NCBI GenBank assembly: GCA_030849465.1
Contig: JARVLF010000011.1
Coordinates: 186,001 to 250,000, forward strand
Reading direction: 5' to 3'
Length of the DNA stretch: 64,000 nucleotides
Source of the DNA: Moesziomyces globuligerus
Taxonomy: Eukaryota; Basidiomycota; Ustilaginomycetes; Ustilaginales; Ustilaginaceae
The notes beneath the pieces were generated by a model. It saw only the letters and a list, made by a program, of their open reading frames with translations. It did no database searches and had not been told where the DNA came from. Within the stretch, counting starts at the first letter, position 1; every line of letters begins with the position of its first letter. The position numbers and the translations under genes were made by a program. This document shows, in pieces, positions 21,725 to 29,486 of this stretch.

Positions 21725-21943
21725 AACCATTCGGAGCCGCGCACATCCACCACGCGAGTCGAACCGCCACAAGGCACCGTCGATCGCTTCGATTTCAGCC
21801 TGAACGAACTACAGCACAAACTGTGCTGTGTCGCTGGGCGTTCAGAAGACAAGTCGCCGAGCATGTGACGCTATGCCTATCTTAGGCGTATGCTTCTGCT
21901 GTATGTATCATCCATCGGGACTTTCTGCCCGATAGGGAACCCC

Positions 21944-23071
21944 TCATGTCGTCGCAGCTGCTGTCGACGTCGGCGCGACCGTTGCAGTCTCGGTGACGGT
22001 TACAGTGACCGTGGTTGTAGCCCACGTCCAATGCTTCTTCTTGGGCTCCCACTGCGAACCGTTCGTGCTGGTGTTGCTTCCATGTGCCCGGCGGTCCCTA
22101 TGACTCGAGCCTCGGTCGGAGTGCGCCGCCCACCAAGGTCGACGTGGCTCGTCGTCGTCATCAGTCTTGGGTGGCATGTCGCCAAGCTGTGTCGAGTTCA
22201 CAAAGACGCGACACACCGCCTTGACGATTCGTCCATCCATGTCGCGCAGGAAAGGCGGCAGAGCAAACGAAGGGCCAGTGCCTGGGTCTCCAGCTCCCGG
22301 AGTCGCGTCCACGGGTGGCGCGGTGTCAGGAGGGGTGCTGGTGCTCGGAGCGGTGCCCGCATCGGGAGGACTTCCCGTAGCAGGAGCAGGAGAGGTGCCA
22401 GCATCAGGGGCCGCGCCTGTAGCCGGAGTGGCACCAGTATCGCTCGTACCGCCCGAAGTACCACCCGTCTCCGTGTTTGGTGTCGGAGCACCAGCATTGC
22501 TGCCGAGATCGAGTGGCTTGACAGCGCCGGTCGTGCCGTCGCTTGCGAATGTCGGAAGAGCTGGCTTGTTGATCTTCCCTGCCGCACTTTTCTCTCCAGC
22601 GACCTTGGGCCTGTTCGAGTGCGGATTGCGGTCGTTCCTCCCCTTTGTATGGCGGGAAGCAGCGAGCCTTTTTTGTCTCCTTTCGAGCCACTCGTCTTCC
22701 GCCATCTCGCGTTTCTGTCCGCAAGACCTCTCGTCACCTGCGGCTCGGGCCGCGAGCAACCCCGCTACGAAGCTGCCGACCCCACCAGTGTCATCATCGT
22801 CTCTGCCGCCGTCGTGGTTGGAGTCATCCGAGTGGTCCGAGCCTGTGCTTCCACCAGAGCTCTGCGTGCCGTTGGTCTGCAGAAGCTTCTGGCAGAGCGT
22901 CGAGATCTGCGTCTGGTAGTCACTGCCGTACTGCGAACGCAACGTAGCGATGGTCGCTTGCAGCTGGCCCTTGCTGAACCCGTGCCGGCGACCCGAGTCG
23001 GGCGTCGAGTCTCCTCCTAGCACGAGAATCGCAAGGACGAGCGCCAGCCATGGAGTTCGGAGAGCAAGCAT
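21944..23071 (-). CDS. predicted secreted Thr/Pro/Gly-rich protein of unknown function
   Basis: A 375-residue product starts at the ATG complementary to 23069-23071. Residues 8-18 (WLALVLAILVL) form a signal-peptide core with probable cleavage near Gly19-Gly20. A dibasic RR at 28-29 could be a Kex2 site, and ERRQKR at 130-135 another. Cysteines are few (60, 117, 287). Asn-glycosylation sequons occur at 67, 292, 333 and 337. Residues about 185-270 are a Pro/Thr/Gly/Ala linker with repeated PDAGT-type units. The C-terminus is Thr/Val-rich (TTTVTVTVTETATV), as in fungal wall and surface proteins, but no hydrophobic GPI-signal follows it. No known domain was recognised. It could be a wall-associated protein or a candidate host-interaction protein; only secretion is supported by the sequence. 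Confidence 0.7.
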   Translation of the reverse strand: MLALRTPWLALVLAILVLGGDSTPDSGRRHGFSKGQLQATIATLRSQYGSDYQTQISTLCQKLLQTNGTQSSGGSTGSDHSDDSNHDGGRDDDDTGGVGSFVAGLLAARAAGDERSCGQKREMAEDEWLERRQKRLAASRHTKGRNDRNPHSNRPKVAGEKSAAGKINKPALPTFASDGTTGAVKPLDLGSNAGAPTPNTETGGTSGGTSDTGATPATGAAPDAGTSPAPATGSPPDAGTAPSTSTPPDTAPPVDATPGAGDPGTGPSFALPPFLRDMDGRIVKAVCRVFVNSTQLGDMPPKTDDDDEPRRPWWAAHSDRGSSHRDRRAHGSNTSTNGSQWEPKKKHWTWATTTVTVTVTETATVAPTSTAAATT

Positions 23072-23695
23072 CGTCTCACGGCTCTCGATGAAAGTTTAGG
23101 GTGAGATGTAGGGATGAGGAAGTTACCCTCGTCGCGCAAGTTGGGCCTGAGCTTTATAGGACAAGTGACCCCCCAAGGCCCTGCAGCGGAGGACCATAGA
23201 GAGGACCGAGTCGAGCTTCACCTTCTTGTTGACTGGAACGCCCTCACGGCTGAATACCGGCTGCTGTTTGAGCTGAGAACGACGCCGCCCGAAGCTCGCC
23301 TCCGCCGGGTCCAGCCTCTGCGCCAGCGGGTATCCAAACATGAATTGCATGCCGTGTCGATCCGTCAGCCGGCAATCGATCATCCGTTCCCGCGGCTCGA
23401 GCTGTCACGAGATGGACAGCAGCACCAGGTTGTTCAGATTGCCAGTCCGTTCCTCGAAGGCTGTAGTGACGGACGTCAACTTGGGATGGCCATCGGGGAG
23501 GAGCGCCGAGGGTCAGTAGGAGCCTGAATCAAAGACCGCCGATCCCGTCACCGAAGCGCGTAAATTGATGCTGCTCTGCAGTACGAATTTCGCTACATCC
23601 CCCGCACAAGCGTCCAACTCCGCTCGGCATGCGTTGCCTTCACCTCGGGACCGCTGGTGCGGCAACTGCTTCGACTGCGAGAGAGCGATGGCGGA
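23072..23695. other. intergenic: promoter of the secreted-protein gene
   Basis: These 624 bases separate the secreted-protein start from the JmjC gene stop, both on the minus strand. The overlapping frames around 23114-23527 carry no recognisable motif. Nothing else was seen. Confidence 0.5.
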
Positions 23696-25240
23696 TCAGA
23701 ACCAGGAAGAGACGGACAAGCTGCGTGTCAGACTGCGCAGCGAGTGCCACCAGCCCGGAGGAAGGTAGAGCAGGTCTCCCGGTCCGAGCACCGAGCGGAA
23801 TGCGGCGGAGCGGACGTGGGCTGGAACATCGTCTTGCGCGGCGAAAACATCGACGTTGGCTGTATTGGACATCAAGGTCTCGGTGATGTTTGCCGGTGTT
23901 TCGACAGAGCTGTCGGCATGCTCGACCGCTGTCGAAGAGCAAGTGACAGCATTGTTGGGAAGGCTTGACGGATTGTCGCGCGCTTTGACGGGGCGGCAGT
24001 GCGGAGGTGCCGCCCACAGTTCTTTATGGCCAACGACTTGGACAAAGCAGTTGTAGAAGGGATCAAAGTGCGGCGGAGACACGGTACCCGCGGGTCCGAT
24101 CCACAGGTTGGTGATCACCCCATCTGGGGTCGCTGGTGGAGTGTAGCTGGGCCAGTCCAGCGGAGCCGGCGGCGAAGAGTAGACGTATTCTGGTAAGAAG
24201 TAGTCGTTGGCGAGTTGGGGGAATTGGCTCGCGAGGTCGTGCTGGGCCATGTACAGCACAGGCCGTTCGCACTCCGGCGAATCGTGTTTCTGGCTGGGAG
24301 CGAGGGGCTGGTTCCACTGGCAATGCGAAAGGAAGTCGCTCCACAGGATCATGTCCTGGCCCCAGTCCTCGCGTGCATAGTTGGCTCCTACCTCGACGGG
24401 CACGATCCTTGCCGGCCCGGCGGCACGAAGCAGGTGCTGTGTCGAAGACCAGGAGCGGTTGGCAGGATGCTCGGACGGCGGCTGCACCGCAGGCCAGCCG
24501 ACACGCTGAGCGAAGCCTCGTACAATGAACGGCTTGGATCGGTGGACCGAGTCGGGGCTAGCCAGATCCATGAAAGACGGCGCTTGATCGAAAGAGTATT
24601 CGGATATGTTGGAGGCAGCCTGAGCTTGCGTGGTGATGACGAGGTCGTCTGAGTGTGGCTCCAGGGCCCTGGTACGTTTGCGAGGAGGCGAATCGTCGAC
24701 TGCGAGACTGTCTGGCCTGTCGTCTTCTAGCTTGAGAAGCCTTTCTTGCAGTGAGAAGATCAAATCGTGGCATCGCTGATCTTCGGAGATGGAGGCAGCT
24801 CCGGCCACAATCAGGGCCAGATCCAGATCGCGGATGCACCGTCGAAGGCGGCCGGAATCCTCCTCCGCGCTAACATCCGGCTGTACGGCGAGCACGCAGC
24901 ATGCTTTGAGAAGCTGGGCGTGCACGTAGATCGACCTCCAGACGGTTGGGATGCTGCTGTAGCTGTAGGTGACGAACTTGTGATCGCACAGGCGCGTGAG
25001 AGCTGCGAGATTGGCTGGGACGAGGCTGAGAGCACTCCGAGCATCGTCAGAGCTGTTGATCGACTGAGCAGATGCCGCGAGCCTCTGCAGCCGTCGTTTT
25101 GCGGCGTGTGCTGAGGCATCTGCAGCTTCGTTCCGTGATGCGGTGATATGCTCTAGGCTATGTTGCGACCGCCCTACGTGCGCGAGGACATCGCGCACGA
25201 TCTCAGGATGGCCCGGCTTGATCGTGCTTCCATTGCACAT
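23696..25240 (-). CDS. JmjC-domain protein, JMJD5/KDM8-like
   Basis: Probable Fe(II)/2-oxoglutarate-dependent oxygenase of the JMJD5 (KDM8) class, whose members hydroxylate or clip protein substrates in nucleus or cytosol. The ATG complementary to 25238-25240 gives 514 residues. The helical N-terminal part shows the family pattern WRSIYVHAQLLKAC followed by CIRDLDLALIVAGA (about residues 100-150). The JmjC domain fills the C-terminal half. GTVSPPHFDPFYNCFVQVVG carries the metal-binding His-x-Asp pair, and GDLLYLPPGWWHSLRSL near the C-terminus carries the distal His. An insert of about 60 residues rich in Ser/Asn/Val lies between them. It is divergent from the DDHD gene over a 388-bp shared promoter. 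Substrate is unknown; a tRNA-modifying (TYW5-like) or FIH-like role cannot be ruled out. Confidence 0.85.
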   Translation of the reverse strand: MCNGSTIKPGHPEIVRDVLAHVGRSQHSLEHITASRNEAADASAHAAKRRLQRLAASAQSINSSDDARSALSLVPANLAALTRLCDHKFVTYSYSSIPTVWRSIYVHAQLLKACCVLAVQPDVSAEEDSGRLRRCIRDLDLALIVAGAASISEDQRCHDLIFSLQERLLKLEDDRPDSLAVDDSPPRKRTRALEPHSDDLVITTQAQAASNISEYSFDQAPSFMDLASPDSVHRSKPFIVRGFAQRVGWPAVQPPSEHPANRSWSSTQHLLRAAGPARIVPVEVGANYAREDWGQDMILWSDFLSHCQWNQPLAPSQKHDSPECERPVLYMAQHDLASQFPQLANDYFLPEYVYSSPPAPLDWPSYTPPATPDGVITNLWIGPAGTVSPPHFDPFYNCFVQVVGHKELWAAPPHCRPVKARDNPSSLPNNAVTCSSTAVEHADSSVETPANITETLMSNTANVDVFAAQDDVPAHVRSAAFRSVLGPGDLLYLPPGWWHSLRSLTRSLSVSSWF

Positions 25241-25628
25241 GGGCTCCCCCTTTCAGCCTCAGCAAAGTAGCCTTGGTCGTGCGCACCATCGAGACGACAT
25301 TTGGTGATGGATCTCGGAGAAGAAGGTGCCATCCAGGCTGATTCAGGGTCCAGACCAGCCGAGGAGCCCAAAAGAGCGTCATGGCCGAGGCGCTCTCGTT
25401 TTGCGTTGTTTATGTATTTCCAAAAATAAGGGGCGCAGGCCGAGGATGAGTGTGAAACAAAGCGCATGTGGAGGCAGTAGTCGATCGATGCGGGTCCTGC
25501 CACGTTGAGGCGCGCTCCAAAGTTACCCCTTGAGAGCTAGCCTGCTATTTGTCAAGAACCTCTGTACCATCAGCCATCTCTTGCTACGCACGTTGCACGC
25601 ACGTTGCACGTCAGCCGGTCCAGTCGAC
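25241..25628. promoter_or_regulatory. shared divergent promoter, JmjC gene / DDHD phospholipase
   Basis: These 388 bases lie between two divergent start codons and must contain both promoters. An AT-rich pocket is at about 25405-25430. A 9-base direct repeat (CACGTTGCA at about 25589 and 25599) lies close to the DDHD start. No TATA box is obvious. Confidence 0.55.
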
Positions 25629-28600
25629 ATGACAACGATGGGAAAGAAGGAAGATGCTCCCACCAGCGCGGGCGAGGAGGACCACTCCAACACGCTCAAA
25701 TCCTCCGATCAGTCTTCCAAGCAGCGAAGGGCCGACTTCATCCGTCAAGCATCGCAACCTCTCGTGAAGCGCACCAGATCCAACAACAGGAGCAAGTCGT
25801 CGACCAATCCGCCTCAGTCCAGGGAGCCGTCCTCGCACGACATCCACGAAGTGGACGAGGAGCATCAGACCCAACCAGATCCCGAGGCCGAGGCGGAAGA
25901 GGCAGCCGAGGACGATGAGCAGGGCCCTGCTCTGCACTGGCGATGGCTGCGCACCACCGACTCAGCCAAGGCATGGGAGTCCTTCTCGGTCACCGACAGC
26001 CGTGGCCTCGAGGCCGCCTGGAAATCCTGGACACAGCAGCAGGGCGGCTCGCTCGACATTCCGGAGCTGCCCGAGACGGATGGCAAGGTTCAAGCTGGCG
26101 AGATCGCAGACTCCAAAGACGCCTGGGAGGCTCCGGATCCCGATGCTGCCCCAGCAGCTTCCAAGGTCGCTGTTGGGCTCGACCGCCTCTACGACGCCGA
26201 CATTGCCGACTTTTCCATGAGTCCCGTCTTCTGGAGAGGTCCCAAGCTGCGCATCATGCGCGCGAGCTGGTTCTTCGAGTCGAGCAAGCTCACCCCTTGC
26301 TCCACCGCGCTCGCTGCCGAGCTCGAGTCGCACTTCCAAACACTCCGTCCGTGGTTTTCGTCGTATACTGATGAGCTCAAGTCGTCCGTCTCCCTCGGCA
26401 GCGAAGCAGAGGCCAAGCTCAAGTGCACGCTCAAGTCGCTCAAGAACAGCTATGTCATCTTCCAGGGTCCTCGTCTCGCTCGCCTGTATAACGAGGGCTT
26501 CTCCAATCGTCTTTCCAAGCAGTTCTTCACCGCTTGGAGCGGCGAACACAGCGGTGGACAGCTTCTCATCCGCGGTTATCAGACCCTTGCACAGCTTAAC
26601 GAAGCCAAGCAGGGTGCAGGCGTTCCCAGCAAGCCCGCGAAACGACCCAAATCTCAGTCGACAGCCTCCGAGAAGCCGGCATCAGTCCCCAGAGCAGCAG
26701 GCGAGGGGACAAAGGAGCTCCAGACTCGCCTAGCGGAGGCGCTGAATGACCAAAGTTCCGACCCTGTAGTCGTTGACGACGTTGCCACCATGGATCTCGA
26801 CCTTTCGGACCACAACACGAGCGATCAGAACCCAAGTTCTGCCGCCAACGAACCTCACGGCTTGGCGGCGAGCATCTCGCAGGCGTCTTTGAACGCGGAC
26901 AAAACGCATATCCAAGCGACACCGTCCAAGATCGGCACCAAGGCCACGTTGCGCAACATCTCGATCATGGCCGCCGGAGGCGTAGCATCCACTTCGGCAC
27001 CCGCCAACGAGCTGCTTCGCTCTGTAGCGTCCAGGCTAGGTGTCTGGAGTGGCGGTGAGCAGCCTTCCTCTTCGGCAGAGCAGCAAAGCGACACGGACTC
27101 GCACCAAGAGTCGGGCGCGCTCACACCGGCGCAGCGCGACGACATCAGCGAGTCGTTCAAGGAGGCGCAGCGCAAGGTGCAGGACGACCTCCCGGCTCCA
27201 GATGCAGGAGCTTCTGCGGTGCGAAGGATGGAGAAGGAAGACCAGGAGTCCGGTCAGCACGAGGAGGAAGGTGACTGGGATGATCCGGAAGCCTTTGATG
27301 ACGAGGAAGAGCAGCGCGAGGCACGCGCCCGCAGCGAACGACCGCCCGAGCTTCTGCTCGCCATCCACGGCATCGGACAGAGGCTTGCCGGGGAATGGAA
27401 GAGCTTCGACTTTACGCTGGCCATCAACACGTTTCGTGCGCTGCTGCAGTCTCGCATCGACACGCACAAGCCACCGAGCGACATTGGCGGGCGTGGACTG
27501 GGTGGACTTGCGGCTCAGCGCCACGTTCAGATCCTGCCGGTGCACTGGCAGACCGGATTCCACCAGATGGAGGACGACGAGAAGTGGGCGGACCATGATT
27601 CGGACGCCGAGGACCCGGACTCGATGATGTACGACAACGGCCTCGAGCTCGAGATGGACCACATCTTTGGTGACGATGGCATCCCGATCGTCCGGACGTT
27701 GGTCAAGGATGTTCTGATGGACATTCCGATGTACCTCTCGCAGCACAAGGCGCACGTCATGCGGTCGGCGATGCTGCAGGCCAATCGACAGTATCGGCTG
27801 TTCGCCAAGCGCAATCCGGAGTTCGAGGCCAGACAGGGACGCGTGCACGTCGTAGCGCACAGTCTCGGAACGGTGATCTCGGCGGATCTGCTGTCGCAGC
27901 AACCGAACCGAGTGCCGTTGACCAAGGACCTGGAGGTGCACGAGCTGCAGGAAGCGGCGAACAAGCATCTGCTCTTCAACACGCACAGCTTCTTCGCGGT
28001 GGGTGCGCCTGTGGCGCTATTCTTTGTGCTGCATCGTGCGCAGCTGATCGCCCGCAGTGGGCTGGTGCGCTCGAGTCGCTTCGTGCAGGATAAGCCCGGA
28101 GTGACGATGGAGGGCGAGGGAAAGTACGGCTGCCTGGCGATCACCAACTTCTACAACATCTGGAACCAGTTTGATCCCGTGGCGACGCGCGCCAGTCCGT
28201 GCGTCGACGTCGAGTTCGCCAAGCTGCTCAAGCCGGTGCCGCTGAGCAAGGCGGTGCGCAGCGTGCTGCGTGCGGATCCGGAGGCGGACAACCACGACAT
28301 CGCCGAGGACGGCGGATCGCAGTCGTTTGGCTACGGGAGCAACTCGGAGTCGGATCCGGGCGTAGCTAAGCGCAAGGCGGCGGCGGCCAAGCGGACGAAA
28401 GGCTTCTTCGGATCGTGGAGCCGTAAAGCAGGCGAGGCTGCGTCGTCGTCGCTGGCGGCTGCGCGGAAAAGGGCCAAAGCGCCAGCAGAGGGAGGAGAGG
28501 AGGGACAGACGGGCGATGAAAGCGGAGCGCGGTCGAGCATCGACGTGTCGGAAAGCGAAGAGGCCAAGGAGGCGCGAGAGGAGGTGGAGAATCTGCGCAG

Positions 28601-28937
28601 CAAGATCAGCGCCAAAGCACGCGAAGAGGAGGCAAGGCGGGAGGAGAGAGAACGCGTGGCCAACGAGGAGAGGAGCAAAGGGATCAGCGCCAAACGACGC
28701 GCGAGGGCGGAGGCGAGGATGCGAGCGCTGAATCCTCTGCATCGTATCGACTACTACATGCCCGTGGAAGGCTACAGCCTGCTGAGCACGATCAACCAGT
28801 ACGCCGAGCTCATGACGGCGCACATGAGCTACTGGACGCGCACCGACTTTGCCGATTTCCTCATCAGCCAGCTCATGGCGGACAACGAACGGCTGGAGCG
28901 CAGCCTAGAGTACAGGGAAGCCGAGGGATGGGAGTAG
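25629..28937 (+). CDS. DDHD-domain phospholipase (PA-PLA1 family)
   Basis: Phosphatidic-acid-preferring phospholipase A1 family (mammalian DDHD1/DDHD2/SEC23IP, yeast Ddl1), acting on membrane phospholipids at ER/Golgi or mitochondria. The first ATG in frame is 25629, giving 1102 residues; the upstream open frame has no ATG. After a charged disordered start, residues about 100-340 carry the family N-terminal module (WFFESSKLTPC, YVIFQGPRLARLYNEGF). The lipase core starts near 575 with LLLAIHGIGQ, and the nucleophile elbow VVAHSLGTV lies near 740-748. The DDHD metal-binding region follows: NQFDPVATR, then RIDYY, AHMSYW and TRTDFADF near the C-terminus, matching the D-D-H-D set. An Ala/Lys/Glu-rich insert with coiled-coil character splits the DDHD domain at about 910-1030. 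Confidence 0.92.
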   Translation: MTTMGKKEDAPTSAGEEDHSNTLKSSDQSSKQRRADFIRQASQPLVKRTRSNNRSKSSTNPPQSREPSSHDIHEVDEEHQTQPDPEAEAEEAAEDDEQGPALHWRWLRTTDSAKAWESFSVTDSRGLEAAWKSWTQQQGGSLDIPELPETDGKVQAGEIADSKDAWEAPDPDAAPAASKVAVGLDRLYDADIADFSMSPVFWRGPKLRIMRASWFFESSKLTPCSTALAAELESHFQTLRPWFSSYTDELKSSVSLGSEAEAKLKCTLKSLKNSYVIFQGPRLARLYNEGFSNRLSKQFFTAWSGEHSGGQLLIRGYQTLAQLNEAKQGAGVPSKPAKRPKSQSTASEKPASVPRAAGEGTKELQTRLAEALNDQSSDPVVVDDVATMDLDLSDHNTSDQNPSSAANEPHGLAASISQASLNADKTHIQATPSKIGTKATLRNISIMAAGGVASTSAPANELLRSVASRLGVWSGGEQPSSSAEQQSDTDSHQESGALTPAQRDDISESFKEAQRKVQDDLPAPDAGASAVRRMEKEDQESGQHEEEGDWDDPEAFDDEEEQREARARSERPPELLLAIHGIGQRLAGEWKSFDFTLAINTFRALLQSRIDTHKPPSDIGGRGLGGLAAQRHVQILPVHWQTGFHQMEDDEKWADHDSDAEDPDSMMYDNGLELEMDHIFGDDGIPIVRTLVKDVLMDIPMYLSQHKAHVMRSAMLQANRQYRLFAKRNPEFEARQGRVHVVAHSLGTVISADLLSQQPNRVPLTKDLEVHELQEAANKHLLFNTHSFFAVGAPVALFFVLHRAQLIARSGLVRSSRFVQDKPGVTMEGEGKYGCLAITNFYNIWNQFDPVATRASPCVDVEFAKLLKPVPLSKAVRSVLRADPEADNHDIAEDGGSQSFGYGSNSESDPGVAKRKAAAAKRTKGFFGSWSRKAGEAASSSLAAARKRAKAPAEGGEEGQTGDESGARSSIDVSESEEAKEAREEVENLRSKISAKAREEEARREERERVANEERSKGISAKRRARAEARMRALNPLHRIDYYMPVEGYSLLSTINQYAELMTAHMSYWTRTDFADFLISQLMADNERLERSLEYREAEGWE

Positions 28938-29486
28938 GCTTGATTCGCTTTCAGAGGCTCGATGTCCAGCAGACCCAAAGAACATGCTCACATCATACTG
29001 TGCTTCAGGCATGAGGATGAGGATGCTACGTGGTCGTGATGCAAGCGTGCCTTTGAATTGCGTGGTGGAGGCGAGGTTCGAATCTGTGCACTTCAGGGTC
29101 TCACTTGTGCTCGGCTGTGCTGTGCTGCATTCCGTCGTGTTGAGTTGGTTTGTGTGTTGTGGGTGTCGCTCTCTGCACGGGCGCATCGAAAATCATCCGT
29201 TCGCAAAAGCGAAAGGGGGCCCACGGTGGTCAGAAACGCGAATTTGGCGGTTGCAGAAGGCAGTGCTTTGCGGTGCTCTGCGGTGCTTTGCGGTGCATGG
29301 CGGTGGCCCCGCAAACTCCACATGCAGAGAGCGAGAGGAGCTGCTCTGAGGGCTCCTTTGATATGCCGCGTTCGATCCCGGCTCTTCCGATCCTGCCTTG
29401 CGACATCCACCTCAACAGCATCTGTGTCCAATCCTTGCCTGAGGCCGAGCGTATCGCGACGCTGCCCCAGAAGGAGCTGCTCGACC
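28938..29486. other. intergenic: promoter and leader of the arrestin gene
   Basis: These 549 bases separate two plus-strand genes. They contain the decamer repeat at 29261-29306 and a CT-rich leader from about 29350. The open frame continuing upstream of the arrestin ATG has no similarity to arrestins and is taken as leader. Confidence 0.6.
29261..29306. repeat. decamer tandem repeat CGGTGCTTTG
   Basis: About four 10-bp units (CGGTGCTCTG, CGGTGCTTTG and variants) lie about 180-225 bp upstream of the arrestin start. The unit matches the array at 18428-18475 at nine of ten bases. Confidence 0.75.

Larger units (their letters stand above)
17286..21943. other. 4.7 kb gene-poor block rich in short tandem repeats
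   Basis: No convincing protein or RNA gene was found in this stretch, the longest gene-free interval of the window. It starts with the SOK1 promoter and leader (CT-rich on the minus strand) and ends with the 3' flank of the secreted-protein gene. It contains at least five short tandem arrays (listed separately), an AT-rich pocket at about 18705-18775, and several GC-rich runs. Open frames up to about 197 codons exist on both strands but overlap each other and look random. A non-coding RNA or a highly divergent spliced gene cannot be excluded. Confidence 0.55.

Noticed and set aside
17286..21943. transposon remnant
   Set aside because: No transposase or reverse-transcriptase motif, terminal repeats or target duplication could be seen in any frame.
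21890..23020. 376-codon and 250-codon plus-strand frames opposite the secreted protein
   Set aside because: Arg/Ser-rich or Gly/Pro/Val-rich shadow translations. The minus strand has a signal peptide and coherent domain order.
29070..29095. B-box-like GGTTCGAATCT suggesting a tRNA
   Set aside because: The flanking bases cannot form a T stem and no A box or acceptor pairing is found.
29058..29486. upstream extension of the arrestin frame by 143 codons
   Set aside because: The part before the ATG at 29487 lacks arrestin similarity, opens at a non-ATG codon and overlaps the decamer repeat; taken as leader.
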